Shown: positions 54,012 to 61,928 of the stretch, one piece after another
Numbering within the stretch: position 1 is the stretch's first letter
Layout: each line of letters begins with the position of its first letter
The notes under the pieces: generated by a model
The model's database searches: none
The model's input: only the letters and a program-made list of their open reading frames with translations
What the model was told of the DNA's origin: nothing
From: Simplicispira sedimenti
GTDB taxonomy: Bacteria; Pseudomonadota; Gammaproteobacteria; Burkholderiales; Burkholderiaceae_C
Reading direction: 5' to 3'
Assembly (NCBI RefSeq): GCF_022760965.1
Contig: NZ_JAKVIJ010000011.1
Span: forward strand, 62,001 to 126,000
DNA: 64,000 bases
Position numbers and translations under genes: made by a program

Positions 54012-54421
54012 CCTACCCCATCCAGAAATCCGACGCCGAATGGCTGGCCCTGCTGCGTGACAAGGGTGCCGAGCCCGGCGCCTTCCAGGTCACCCGCCTG
54101 GCCGCCACCGAGCGACCCTTCACCGGCAAATACGAAGCGCACTGGCAGGATGGCAGCTACCATTGCATCTGCTGCGGCCAGACGCTGTTCAACGCCGCGA
54201 CCAAGTTTGACGCCGGTTGCGGCTGGCCCAGCTTCAGCCATGCCGTACCGGGTGCGATCCGCGAAATCACCGACCGCAGCCACGGCATGCTGCGCACCGA
54301 AACCGTTTGTGCACAATGCGGTGCGCACCTGGGCCATGTCTTTCCCGACGGCCCGGCCCCCACGGGCCTGCGCTACTGCATGAACTCGGCGTCGCTGGAC
54401 TTCACCCCCGACGCTCCCTGA
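54008..54421 (+). CDS. msrB: Peptide-methionine (R)-S-oxide reductase
   Basis: The product is 137 residues from the ATG at 54008 (overlapping the selO stop). Two CxxC pairs (CICCG and CAQCGAHLGHVF) form the zinc site, GCGWPSF is the substrate loop and RYCMNSASL carries the catalytic Cys. It reduces methionine-R-sulfoxide. Translational coupling with selO places two oxidative-stress functions together. Confidence 0.96.
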   Translation: MTYPIQKSDAEWLALLRDKGAEPGAFQVTRLAATERPFTGKYEAHWQDGSYHCICCGQTLFNAATKFDAGCGWPSFSHAVPGAIREITDRSHGMLRTETVCAQCGAHLGHVFPDGPAPTGLRYCMNSASLDFTPDAP

Positions 54422-54442
54422 CCCGGCTCACCAGGCCCCACC

Positions 54443-54997
54443 ATGAAACTGCTGATCGACTTTTTCCCCATCATCCTGTTCTTCGTCGCCTTCAAGATCT
54501 GGGGCATCTATGTGGCCACGGGTGTGGCCATCGCCGCAACGGTGGCACAGATTGCGTACCTGCGGCTGCGCCAAGGCAAGATCGAGCCCATGCAATGGCT
54601 GAGCCTGGGCGTCATCGTCGTCTTCGGTGGCGCCACGCTGTTGGCGCAGAACGAGACCTTCATCAAATGGAAGCCCACCGTTCTGTACTGGCTGATGGGT
54701 GGCGCGCTGCTCGTGGGTCAACTGGTGCTGCGCAAGAACCTGATCAAGAGCCTGATGGGCAGCCAGATGGAACTGCCCGAGGCTGCATGGAACGCAATGA
54801 ACTGGAGCTGGATAGGTTTCTTCGCTGCCATGGGTGCACTCAACCTCTGGGTGGCGTATGAGTTCGATACTGAAACCTGGGTCAACTTCAAATTGTTCGG
54901 CGGGCTTGGGCTGATGCTGGTATTCATCGTGGTTCAGGCCCTGTTCCTGGGGCGCTACATCAAGGAAACCGACAACGCAAAGGACCCCCTGGCATGA
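54443..54997 (+). CDS. yciB: Inner membrane-spanning protein YciB (septation protein A)
   Basis: The product is 184 residues with five membrane helices, starting MKLLIDFFPIILFFVAFKIW, the family hallmark, and with WKPTVLYWLMGGALLVGQ in the middle. YciB affects cell-envelope stability and cell division. The stop overlaps the bolA start (ATGA). Confidence 0.96.
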   Translation: MKLLIDFFPIILFFVAFKIWGIYVATGVAIAATVAQIAYLRLRQGKIEPMQWLSLGVIVVFGGATLLAQNETFIKWKPTVLYWLMGGALLVGQLVLRKNLIKSLMGSQMELPEAAWNAMNWSWIGFFAAMGALNLWVAYEFDTETWVNFKLFGGLGLMLVFIVVQALFLGRYIKETDNAKDPLA

Positions 54998-55263
54998 ATA
55001 CCCAGGCCATCACCGCTCCCGACATGGAAGTCGCACTGCGCGAGAAACTCCAGCCCACCACCGTGCAGGTGCTGGACGAAAGCTGGCAGCACGAGGGCCA
55101 TCCCGGCGCCAACGGAACGGGTTTTGGCACCCATTTCCGTGTGCGTATCGCGTCACCTTTGTTTACCGGTTTGACCCGGGTACGCCAGCATCGCCTTGTG
55201 TATGATGCGCTGCAAGATTTCATTGACCGTGGCGCACACGCCATTGCCATCGAAATCGTCTAG
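54994..55263 (+). CDS. bolA: BolA-family protein
   Basis: The product is 89 residues. The BolA fold motif is LDESWQHEGHPGAN, with TGFGTHFRVRIASPLFTGL and HRLVYDALQDFIDRGAHAIAIE; the His residues can coordinate an iron-sulfur cluster with a monothiol glutaredoxin. Together with yciB and the isomerase downstream it forms an order often seen in Burkholderiales. Confidence 0.93.
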   Translation: MNTQAITAPDMEVALREKLQPTTVQVLDESWQHEGHPGANGTGFGTHFRVRIASPLFTGLTRVRQHRLVYDALQDFIDRGAHAIAIEIV

Positions 55264-55310
55264 ACAGGCCCCATTTCTCGCCTGAAAACCTTTTCTTTTA
55301 CGGAACTCGA

Positions 55311-56096
55311 ATGAAGAAACAGCTCCTGTCCGGCCTCGTGGCCGCAGCCCTGACGGGCGCCGTGGCCCTGCCCGTGCATGCCCAGAACCTTGCTATCGTG
55401 AACGGAAAACCCGTTCCTTCCGAGCGCGTTGAGCAGCTCAAGCAGCAGGTGCAACGCTCCGGCCGTCCGCTCACCCCCGAGATGGAAGGTCAGATCAAGG
55501 AAGAAGTCATCGCCCGCGAAATCTTCATGCAGGAAGCGCAAAAGCGCGGCCTGGAAGCCTCGCCCGACTTCAAGGCACAGATGGAACTGGCCCGCCAGAC
55601 CATCCTGATCCGTGAACTGTTCCTCGACCAGCAGAAGAAGGATCCGGTGACCGACGCCGAAATCAAGGCCGAGTACGACAAGTTCGTGGCCGCCAACAGC
55701 GGCAAGGAATACAAGGCCAGCCACATCCTGGTAGAGAAGGAAGAAGAAGCCAAGGCCATCCTCGCCTCGCTGAAGAAGGGCGGAAAGTTCGAGGACATCG
55801 CCAAGAAGCAATCCAAGGACCCTGGATCTGGCGCCCAAGGTGGCAGCCTGGATTGGGCCAACCCTGGCAGCTACGTGCCTGAGTTCACCGAAGCCATGGT
55901 CAAGCTCGAAAAGGGCAAAACCACCCAGGCCCCGATCAAGAGCCAATTCGGCTGGCACATCATTCGCCTGGACGACGTGCGTGAAGCGCAGTTGCCCAAG
56001 CTGGAAGAAGTCAAACCGCAGATTTCGCAGCAACTGCAGCAAATGAAGGTGACGAAGTTCCAGGACGAAATGCGCGCCAAGGCCAAAGTGGAATAA
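55311..56096 (+). CDS. Periplasmic parvulin-type peptidyl-prolyl isomerase
   Basis: The product is 261 residues. The signal peptide ends at VHAQN. An N-terminal SurA-like helical chaperone part (residues 25-130, RVEQLKQQVQRSGRPLTPEM...) is followed by a rotamase domain (YKASHILVEKEEEAKAILASL, GSGAQGGSLDWANPGSYVPEF and QFGWHIIRLDD). It assists folding of exported proteins. A strong terminator follows. Confidence 0.93.
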   Translation: MKKQLLSGLVAAALTGAVALPVHAQNLAIVNGKPVPSERVEQLKQQVQRSGRPLTPEMEGQIKEEVIAREIFMQEAQKRGLEASPDFKAQMELARQTILIRELFLDQQKKDPVTDAEIKAEYDKFVAANSGKEYKASHILVEKEEEAKAILASLKKGGKFEDIAKKQSKDPGSGAQGGSLDWANPGSYVPEFTEAMVKLEKGKTTQAPIKSQFGWHIIRLDDVREAQLPKLEEVKPQISQQLQQMKVTKFQDEMRAKAKVE

Positions 56097-56115
56097 TCCA
56101 TAGCCTTGACACCAG

Positions 56116-56148
56116 CACAACGCGGCTCCCAAGGCCGCGTTGTGTTTT
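56116..56148 (+). terminator. Rho-independent terminator after the isomerase gene
   Basis: A perfect 11-bp GC-rich stem (56116-56126 with 56134-56144) with a 7-base loop, followed by TTTT. It ends the yciB-bolA-isomerase transcript and lies 8 bp before the stop of the converging DUF1624 gene. Confidence 0.9.
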
Positions 56149-56155
56149 GGCGGCT

Positions 56156-56947
56156 TCAGCGGCCCAGCACCCAGCCCACAAACAGCAGGCTGCCGATCAT
56201 CACGGGTTGGTGCAGCATGTAATAACTCAGGCTCCAGCGCCCCAGCAGCGCAAGCCTGCTCAGCACAACGCCCAAAGGCTGCTGCAAAGCGCTGCGGCGA
56301 TGCCGCAACAGCCACTGGCCGCTGGCCAGTCCCCACCACATCACCCCCAGCCAGGGAAATACCGGTACATAGTCCTCGGTATAGGGCTTGCGTGCTACCA
56401 ACCCCAGCCAGTTCAGCCCCTTTCCATTGAACCAGGGTGCCCAGCTTGCCAAGGGTTCGGACAGCGCCCACCGCGCGACCCAAGGCAACACCAGCGCCAC
56501 CGCCCCCGTCAACCACAACCATCGCCCCCAAGGCGCTGTGAGACGTGCGAGCAGCAACATCACCGCCATGCCATGCAGCACACCAAAGTGGATGTAGCTG
56601 CGTGGAAACATGAGCCACGAGCCCACAGACACCAACAACGCACACCCGGCAATCTGGCCCCAACGCCTGCCAAAACGGCCCCAACCCTGCCCTTGGTGCC
56701 ATGCAAGGGCTTGTCCCAGACCTGCACAAAAAAGAAACAGACTCACTATCGCGGTCCGCTGCACCGTCCAGAACGCGTCATGACGGAAATCCTGAGGCCA
56801 ATAACCAAAATGGCTCAGATCGAAACAAAAATGGAACACAGTCATCCAGACCATGGCAAACCCACGCAGGGCATCCACCGTGTCGTACCTCGCATCCGTG
56901 CGGGCCAAGTTCGATGTGTGGGAAAGTATGGAGATCACGTCCGTCAA
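56156..56947 (-). CDS. DUF1624 integral membrane protein (HGSNAT-like)
   Basis: The product is 263 residues from a TTG at 56947, chosen only as the longest start; no ribosome site precedes it. About seven membrane helices, opening with the family motif VDALRGFAMVWMTVFHFCFDLSHFG. Further pattern: HGMAVMLLLARL and FPWLGVMWWGLASGQWLL. DUF1624 proteins resemble heparan-alpha-glucosaminide acetyltransferase membrane regions; substrate unknown. A MITE-like element begins only 18 bp upstream, so the original promoter or first codons may have been displaced. Confidence 0.8.
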   Translation of the reverse strand: MTDVISILSHTSNLARTDARYDTVDALRGFAMVWMTVFHFCFDLSHFGYWPQDFRHDAFWTVQRTAIVSLFLFCAGLGQALAWHQGQGWGRFGRRWGQIAGCALLVSVGSWLMFPRSYIHFGVLHGMAVMLLLARLTAPWGRWLWLTGAVALVLPWVARWALSEPLASWAPWFNGKGLNWLGLVARKPYTEDYVPVFPWLGVMWWGLASGQWLLRHRRSALQQPLGVVLSRLALLGRWSLSYYMLHQPVMIGSLLFVGWVLGR

Positions 56948-56968
56948 AGAGTGGGGAGTATTGGCTAG

Positions 56969-57232
56969 GGCCTGTTCACACTATTTTTGCCAGTGCGAAC
57001 GGGGTGCAAACCGCGCCAATCTAGGCGCGGGGCGACGCCAAGGCCGGGGCATTGGCTAGGAGTGCAACGACGAGTGGCCCGGTTCTCACCGTGTTCCCTT
57101 CGGGTTGCGACCAAAAAGGGCCATGCGCGGCGTTGACAAGCCTCGCTGGGGCCGCACCCCAGCTTCGTTTGGCGTCTTGCGCCTGGCCCTTTTTGATCGC
57201 AACGCATCTGGTAAAAATAGTTTGAACAGGCC
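56969..57232. mobile_element. MITE-like element, IS5-type ends
   Basis: The 264-bp element has imperfect terminal inverted repeats of about 25 bp: GGCCTGTTCACACTATTTTT at the left, with its complement GGCCTGTTCAAACTATTTTT at the right end. Both sides are flanked by CTAG (56965-56968 and 57233-57236). It holds no convincing gene. The first eight bases GGCCTGTT and the CTAG flank are shared with the full IS beginning at 57498, so a related transposase probably moved it. Confidence 0.75.
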
Positions 57233-57236
57233 CTAG

Positions 57237-57493
57237 CGACTTTACTGCTGAAACGACAACCGACGATGCCAGCGCAACGGGCCATGGAAGGTGCCGTGGC
57301 TCAAATCATGGCTCAAATCGGCCCGGATGGTAGTGGACACACATGGGGGACGCACAAAGCGCTATTCGGTAGCAGTCGCCCTGATGGCAACAAAGAAAGT
57401 CCGTCGGAAGCAAACAAAGTCCGTCGGGGGTGTCGTGTCATCTTGATCGACGCCGCTGCTGGGCGTAAGGGAGAGAGGCGGCGCCTTCCAGAT
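57237..57493. other. Gene-poor spacer between MITE and IS
   Basis: No gene is supported. There is a pair of AAAGTCCGTCGG direct repeats about 20 bp apart (near 57400-57430). A 92-codon plus-strand frame runs into the IS left end, so if it was once a gene it has been truncated. Confidence 0.5.
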
Positions 57494-57503
57494 CTAGGGC
57501 CTG

Positions 57504-57950
57504 TTAACACATCCTCAGCCCATCAGCGACGAGCACGAAGCTGATGAAGCCCAGGAACATGAGGTCGAGCTTCTCGAACCGCGAGAAGATACGGCGATAG
57601 CCTTTGAGCCGACGGAACAAGCGCTCGACCTCATTGCGACGCTTGTACATCTCGCGGTCGTACTCCCAAGGTTCGATCCGCGTCTTCATTGGCGGTACCA
57701 CCGGAATGAAACCCAGATCCAGTGCCAGCTGCCGTGTCTCGTTGCCTTCGTAGGCACGGTCCATCAACAAATGCACCGGTCTGCTGGTCGGCCCAAGACT
57801 GCTGAGCAGGCGCCGGCCTTCAGGGGCGTCGTGCGCCTGCCCAGGCGAAAGCGAGAACGTCACGGCCGTTCGAGCATCCGCAGCAACCATATGAATCTTG
57901 GTGTTCCATCCGCCTCGGGACTTGCCGATGGCTTGTGGGCCGTTTTTTAT
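57504..57950 (-). CDS. IS5-family transposase OrfB (needs -1 frameshift)
   Basis: This frame has no start of its own near the junction; an internal ATG gives 128 residues. From the A-rich junction (57943-57950) it reads KNGPQAIGKSRGGWNTKIH, then LLMDRAYEGNE (second Asp) and KRRNEVERLFRRLKGYRRI (catalytic Glu in the Y-(2)-R-(3)-E-(6)-R pattern). Together with OrfA it would make a full DDE transposase through -1 frameshifting. Because the slip site has an in-frame TAA ahead of the A-run, inactivation is also possible. Confidence 0.8.
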   Translation of the reverse strand: MKNGPQAIGKSRGGWNTKIHMVAADARTAVTFSLSPGQAHDAPEGRRLLSSLGPTSRPVHLLMDRAYEGNETRQLALDLGFIPVVPPMKTRIEPWEYDREMYKRRNEVERLFRRLKGYRRIFSRFEKLDLMFLGFISFVLVADGLRMC

Positions 57951-58288
57951 AACGCCCCCGTGCCATCGGGATGGACCTTGATGCTGGTGGAGTCCAGTGA
58001 GACCGCTTCAATCTTGATACGCACGACCTGTGCTCGCTGCAACTCCTCGAACATGCGATCAAGGACGCCGGCTTTGGTCCAGCGGTTCATGCGCGTGTAG
58101 ATCGTGTGCCAGTTACCGAAGCGCTTGGGCAGTCCTCGCCACTTGCAACCATGCTCGGCCACATAGAGGATCGCATTGACCACCTGCAGGTTGCTCAGGC
58201 TGACGTTGCCACGCTGCCTGGGCAGGCAGCGCTCAATGGTGGCGAATTGTTCGGGCGTGATCTCCATGTCCGAGATTGTCCGGCGCAA
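57947..58288 (-). CDS. IS5-family transposase OrfA
   Basis: The product is 113 residues (an ATG at 58267 is another possible start). It has the N-terminal DUF4096-type DNA-binding part (ITPEQFATIERCLPRQRG, VAEHGCKWRGLPKRFGNWHT) and reaches the first catalytic Asp region (EAVSLDSTSIKVHPDGTGAL). It stops at TAA directly before an A6-C tract, where OrfB continues in the -1 frame. Confidence 0.85.
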   Translation of the reverse strand: MRRTISDMEITPEQFATIERCLPRQRGNVSLSNLQVVNAILYVAEHGCKWRGLPKRFGNWHTIYTRMNRWTKAGVLDRMFEELQRAQVVRIKIEAVSLDSTSIKVHPDGTGAL

Positions 58289-58417
58289 TCGCCATGATCG
58301 ACATTAGTGTTAACACGCCCTAGGCGGGGAGCCGAAGACAGTGCTTTAGCACGGCAAGGCGACCCAACAACGTTATACGTTTGAAGGCAAAACCGTATGA
58401 AGCGGCTGCCCACGAAA

Positions 58418-58452
58418 AAAGAGCCTGGCGCACGGTGCGCGCCAGGCTCTTT
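58418..58452 (-). terminator. Terminator of a lost or displaced tRNA-Gly gene
   Basis: A perfect 14-bp stem (58418-58431 with 58439-58452) with a 7-base loop is followed on the minus strand by six T. It lies 8 bp downstream, in the minus direction, of the tRNA-Gly 3-prime end at 58460-58477, as a tRNA terminator should. Confidence 0.8.
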
Positions 58453-58459
58453 GTTTTTG

Positions 58460-58477
58460 TGGAGCGGGTGATGGGAA
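58460..58477 (-). other. tRNA-Gly 3-prime-end remnant, probable island attachment site
   Basis: The minus strand reads TTCCCATCACCCGCTCCA, the last 18 bases of a tRNA-Gly with its T-stem 3-prime strand, acceptor strand, discriminator and CCA. The rest of the tRNA is absent: sequence to the right is unrelated. This is what remains when an element integrates at the 3-prime end of a tRNA and restores the gene at the far end. Between the IS (58323) and LysR stop (58641) nothing else but this and the terminator is seen. Confidence 0.7.
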
Positions 58478-58640
58478 CATCATCGTGTTCCCAACTCGTT
58501 GATTGATAACGAGTTTTCCGCACTCGGCGAACCGAGATGGACATAATTATGGACTGAAAAACCACGCTTGGTCAACGCGCGCTCCGAGCAAGTCCAGTGC
58601 GAGCCATGGACAGCCAGCAGTAGCCAATGTACCCGAGCGC

Positions 58641-59555
58641 TCAACGCCACGAGGCCGGTTCATCTCCCTTTGGCAGGAACTCCTCGCGGGCGCGCTGCAG
58701 AAACCGCTTCATGGGCTCAGAGGGTTCGGCGCTGCGGCGCAGCAGGTAGGTGGACAGCATGGGCGGCGTGCCGGCCAAGGGGCGAACGGTTATGTCGGGG
58801 CGGTTCAGGGTCTGCACCTGCGAGGCAATGGCGAAACCTAGGCCATAACCGGCACCGACCAGAGTCAGCATCACGCCTAGGCTCGTCACCTGATCTACCA
58901 GCTTGAGCGGCTTGGACGCACCTTGAAGCACCGCCTGGATCTGGTGGTGGCAGCCCGATCCCGCGTCCGGATGGCACAGTACCAACGGAAACTTCAAGGC
59001 TTCATCCAATGGCACTTCCGCGTGCGCCAACAAGGGGTGGCGCACGGGCACGATCACCGACAGAGGATCGGTCCACACGGGCTCGGCGACAAGGCCTTCG
59101 CTCACCGCGTCCGACAGCGCAAAGCCGATGTCCAGCAGATCGTTGTGCAGGCCCTTGAGCTGCTGCGCGAAAGGCAGCTCGAAGACGCGAATCTCCAGTT
59201 CGGGCTCTTCCTCGCGGCTGCGCGCCAGCAAGGTGGCAATGTGGGGCTGCGCCAAGCTGTCGCAGATGGCGATGCGCAGATAACCCTGATAGCCCTGCGC
59301 CGCCGCCTTTGCGGCACTCACCGCCTGCTCCACGGTGGCCAGCACACGCCGGCACTCACCGAGGAACACTTGACCGGCCCAGGTCAGTCGCGTCTGGTGC
59401 GCGCTGCGGTCGAACAACTGCACGCCGAGCGTGGCTTCGAGATTGCGCATTGCGCGCGACACAGGCGATTGTTCTACGCCAAGGCGCTCGGCCGCTCGCG
59501 CGAAATGCAGTTCTTCCGCGACCGCAACGAAATAGCGCAGTAGTCTGAGTTCCAA
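58641..59555 (-). CDS. LysR-family transcriptional regulator at island end
   Basis: The product is 304 residues from a TTG at 59555, chosen because AGGAGG lies 5 bp upstream and the N-terminus then reads MELRLLRYFVAVAEELHFAR, the family standard; longer versions are rejected. HTH region AAERLGVEQSPVSRAMRNLE, then effector domain resembling regulators of aromatic degradation. It lies downstream of the degP-type gene on the same strand, 232 bp apart. No feature was seen in the 59556-59787 gap. Its link with the stress genes is only positional. Confidence 0.9.
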   Translation of the reverse strand: MELRLLRYFVAVAEELHFARAAERLGVEQSPVSRAMRNLEATLGVQLFDRSAHQTRLTWAGQVFLGECRRVLATVEQAVSAAKAAAQGYQGYLRIAICDSLAQPHIATLLARSREEEPELEIRVFELPFAQQLKGLHNDLLDIGFALSDAVSEGLVAEPVWTDPLSVIVPVRHPLLAHAEVPLDEALKFPLVLCHPDAGSGCHHQIQAVLQGASKPLKLVDQVTSLGVMLTLVGAGYGLGFAIASQVQTLNRPDITVRPLAGTPPMLSTYLLRRSAEPSEPMKRFLQRAREEFLPKGDEPASWR

Positions 59556-59787
59556 TGCGGCCTCCTGTTTGCCTCGTTCCTGGCCTGCGTCCACCTCATG
59601 CGGATTGCGCCTCGCTTTCTCCTTCGATGATTGGCAAGAGGTTCCGGCGTTGCATGCTTGCCTATTCGGATAGGCAGATCGCATCCGAAAATTACGGAGG
59701 TTGAGGCGGAACGCTACCTGGCCGAAGACCTGAGAACCTCAATCGCCGCGACGCTGCACTACCGCCTGATCCACAGGTTCAGTTCAA

Positions 59788-60939
59788 TCAATTCCCGGGT
59801 TGCAGCTCCACACGCACCTCGCGCGATTTGCCGGCCCGTTCCACTGACAAGACCACCACATCGCCGACCTTCCTGTCGTCTAGCTGCGCGAGCAGCTTGG
59901 CCACATCGTCCGTCGCCTTGCCATCAACATCGATGATGCGGTCGCCCGGCACGATGCCTTGCGGCGTGACTTCGACACCCGCGAGGCCGGCCTTGTGCGC
60001 TGCCGAACCAGGGGTAACACGCAACACGAACACGCCCTTGCTTCCAGTCAGCGCCAGCAGGCGCTGATTGAGCTGTTCGTCCACCTCAATGCCCAGCGCC
60101 GGACGGATGTACTTACCGGTCTTGATGAGTTGCGGGACTACGCGCATGACGGTGTCCACCGGCACGGCGAAACCAATCCCGGCCGAGGCGCCGGAGGGGC
60201 TATAGATCGCCGTGTTGATGCCGATGAGCCTTCCTGCCGAATCGAGCAGCGGCCCACCGGAGTTGCCAGGGTTGATGGCGGCGTCGGTCTGGATCAGGTG
60301 ATCGATGGCCGGGCCGCCCGCTTCTCCGGGTAACGAGCGGTCGAGCGCGGAGACGATACCAGTGGTGAGCGTCCAGTCCAGGCCGAAGGGGTTGCCGATA
60401 GCGAACACCTTCTGACCCACCTTGAGGTCGGCGCTGGTGCCGACCGGCACGGCCGGCGGGCGCTTGAAACCCACACCGATTTTGAGTACAGCGATGTCGT
60501 GCGCTGGGCTTGCCCCCACCAGTGCGGCCTGGTAGTCGCGGCCGTCGGCCAGTTTGACTGTGGCTTCGGACGCTCCCTGGATGACGTGGAAGTTGGTGAC
60601 GACGTGGCCGGCGTCGTCCCAGATGAAACCCGAGCCTGTACCGCGCGGCACGGAGAACACGTTGCGCGTCCAGACATCGCGTACCAATTGCGCGGTGGTG
60701 ATGTAGACCACCGAGGCGCGCGATTTTTCGAACAATTCGATGGTGGCTTTCTCGTCCGCCGCCAGGTCGCCGCGCGCCGTCACAGTGCGTTCTGCCGCCT
60801 CGCGCGGACTGAACCAGGCCTCGATGGCGGGCAGAAACTGCCACAGCAGCATGAGCGCGGCAATGCAGGCGGTGATGAAGAGCCAGCGACGGATAAAGTG
60901 GTCCTGTGGCGGGCGCGCGTACGGGTCGGGGTAGGCCAT
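59788..60939 (-). CDS. degP: S1C serine protease (DegP-like, tLST-type)
   Basis: The product is 383 residues from the ATG at 60939 (AGGAGA upstream). A single N-terminal membrane helix (WLFITACIAALMLLWQFL) anchors it facing the periplasm. The trypsin-like domain has the triad His in VVTNFHVI, Asp in PAHDIAVLKI and Ser in INPGNSGGPLL. One PDZ domain follows (about 275-383) rather than the two of DegP, so it is closer to DegS-like forms. Its neighbours M48 protease, psiE and kefB make it the degP member of the heat-resistance locus. Confidence 0.92.
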   Translation of the reverse strand: MAYPDPYARPPQDHFIRRWLFITACIAALMLLWQFLPAIEAWFSPREAAERTVTARGDLAADEKATIELFEKSRASVVYITTAQLVRDVWTRNVFSVPRGTGSGFIWDDAGHVVTNFHVIQGASEATVKLADGRDYQAALVGASPAHDIAVLKIGVGFKRPPAVPVGTSADLKVGQKVFAIGNPFGLDWTLTTGIVSALDRSLPGEAGGPAIDHLIQTDAAINPGNSGGPLLDSAGRLIGINTAIYSPSGASAGIGFAVPVDTVMRVVPQLIKTGKYIRPALGIEVDEQLNQRLLALTGSKGVFVLRVTPGSAAHKAGLAGVEVTPQGIVPGDRIIDVDGKATDDVAKLLAQLDDRKVGDVVVLSVERAGKSREVRVELQPGN

Positions 60940-60962
60940 GACAAGTCTCCTGTTGAGGGCAA

Positions 60963-61928
60963 TCAGCGCCACAGTCCACTCGGGCGCCAGCGCGGGGGGC
61001 GAAGCGTCACAGCGGATTCCGGCAAGAAATGGATCTCGTGAGACGGCAACGCTGATGCTGGCCTGGGCGCCAACGTCAGCAGGCGTGAGATGCGCTCTTG
61101 CGTTGCCGGATGCGTGCGCAACCAGGAGGGCTCGGGATTGCCCCATCCCGGCGACAGCCAGGCACGCCAGGAGCGGCTGACCCGCTCGATTTTCGCCAGC
61201 GCAGACGCAAGCCCCTGCGGGTCGCCAGTCAGTTCCGGCGCGAGGCGGTCAGCGTCGAACTCACGCACGCGAGACAAGCCGAGCTGTGCGAGCAGGGCCA
61301 GCTGGGGCGTTGCGGCCAATAACAATAGACCGGGCCAATAGACCTCCGCCGCGCCAACCAGCAGCTCGGGCAGGCTCAGAAGGATCGCGATCTGTCCCAT
61401 AAGGGCCAGCAGGCTCGTGAGGCGACTGACGGAATCCGCCAGCCCCATGACACGCAGATCCTCATTAGCGATGTGCGCAACCTCGTGCGCGAGCACACCC
61501 GCCAGCTCGCGTGGGCTCAGGCTGCGCAGCAGCCCATCGGTGAGGGCGATCGATGCCTCCTGCTTCGATCCGGTGGCGAAGGCGTTGACGACGGCACTGG
61601 GCACATAGTGCGGCACCGGCGTGGCGGGCAAACCGGCACGGGCGGGCAGCTCGCGCAACAGGGCCCACATCTCGTGGGCTTCTTGCGGGTGCAAGGCCCG
61701 TACGCGGTACAGGCGCAAGCTCAGCGCCGACGCGGCTACCGGTTCCAGCAGCAACGCACCTGCAACGGCAAACAGCGCGAGCCACAGGCCGCCTTCCCCA
61801 AACGGCAGTCTCCCTGCGGCGGCTGCGATCCCGACCAGGGTCAGGACCAACAGCCCGGTCTGCAGGCGGTTGAGCCAGCGGTGTTGCAACAGCGCCGTGC
61901 GCGGATCACTGGGATGATGACGGGTCAT
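60963..61928 (-). CDS. M48 family zinc metalloprotease (HtpX-like)
   Basis: The product is 321 residues from the ATG at 61928. Two N-terminal membrane helices, then the zinc motif LAHEVAHIANED (HExxH) with a later Glu in VREFDADRLAPEL; a pair of further membrane helices separates the two. It should degrade misfolded membrane proteins. Its start overlaps the psiE 3-prime end by 23 bp, so the genes are co-translated. The family matches the M48 peptidase in tLST islands. Confidence 0.92.
   Translation of the reverse strand: MTRHHPSDPRTALLQHRWLNRLQTGLLVLTLVGIAAAAGRLPFGEGGLWLALFAVAGALLLEPVAASALSLRLYRVRALHPQEAHEMWALLRELPARAGLPATPVPHYVPSAVVNAFATGSKQEASIALTDGLLRSLSPRELAGVLAHEVAHIANEDLRVMGLADSVSRLTSLLALMGQIAILLSLPELLVGAAEVYWPGLLLLAATPQLALLAQLGLSRVREFDADRLAPELTGDPQGLASALAKIERVSRSWRAWLSPGWGNPEPSWLRTHPATQERISRLLTLAPRPASALPSHEIHFLPESAVTLRPPRWRPSGLWR

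Larger units (their letters stand above)
57498..58319 (-). mobile_element. IS5-family insertion sequence (IS427-like), 822 bp
   Basis: Terminal repeats are GGCCTGTTAACAC (57498-57510) and, inverted at the right end, GGCGTGTTAACAC (58307-58319), one mismatch in 13. CTAG flanks both ends (57494-57497 and 58320-58323). Inside, two overlapping-frame transposase ORFs lie on the minus strand. Length, split transposase and CTAG target all fit the IS5 family, IS427-like group. The exact name needs a database. Confidence 0.88.

Noticed and set aside
56965..57285. 106-residue minus-strand frame within the MITE
   Set aside because: It spans the MITE and both flanks, has no transposase motif, and the MITE is explained by its inverted repeats alone.
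57266..57544. 92-residue plus-strand frame entering the IS left end
   Set aside because: The composition is that of random GC-rich DNA, it has no homology I recognise and it reads into the IS terminus.
58324..58459. Island DNA on the left side of the tRNA-Gly remnant
   Set aside because: The terminator there belongs to the tRNA transcript, so this side is the original chromosome and the foreign DNA must lie to the right.
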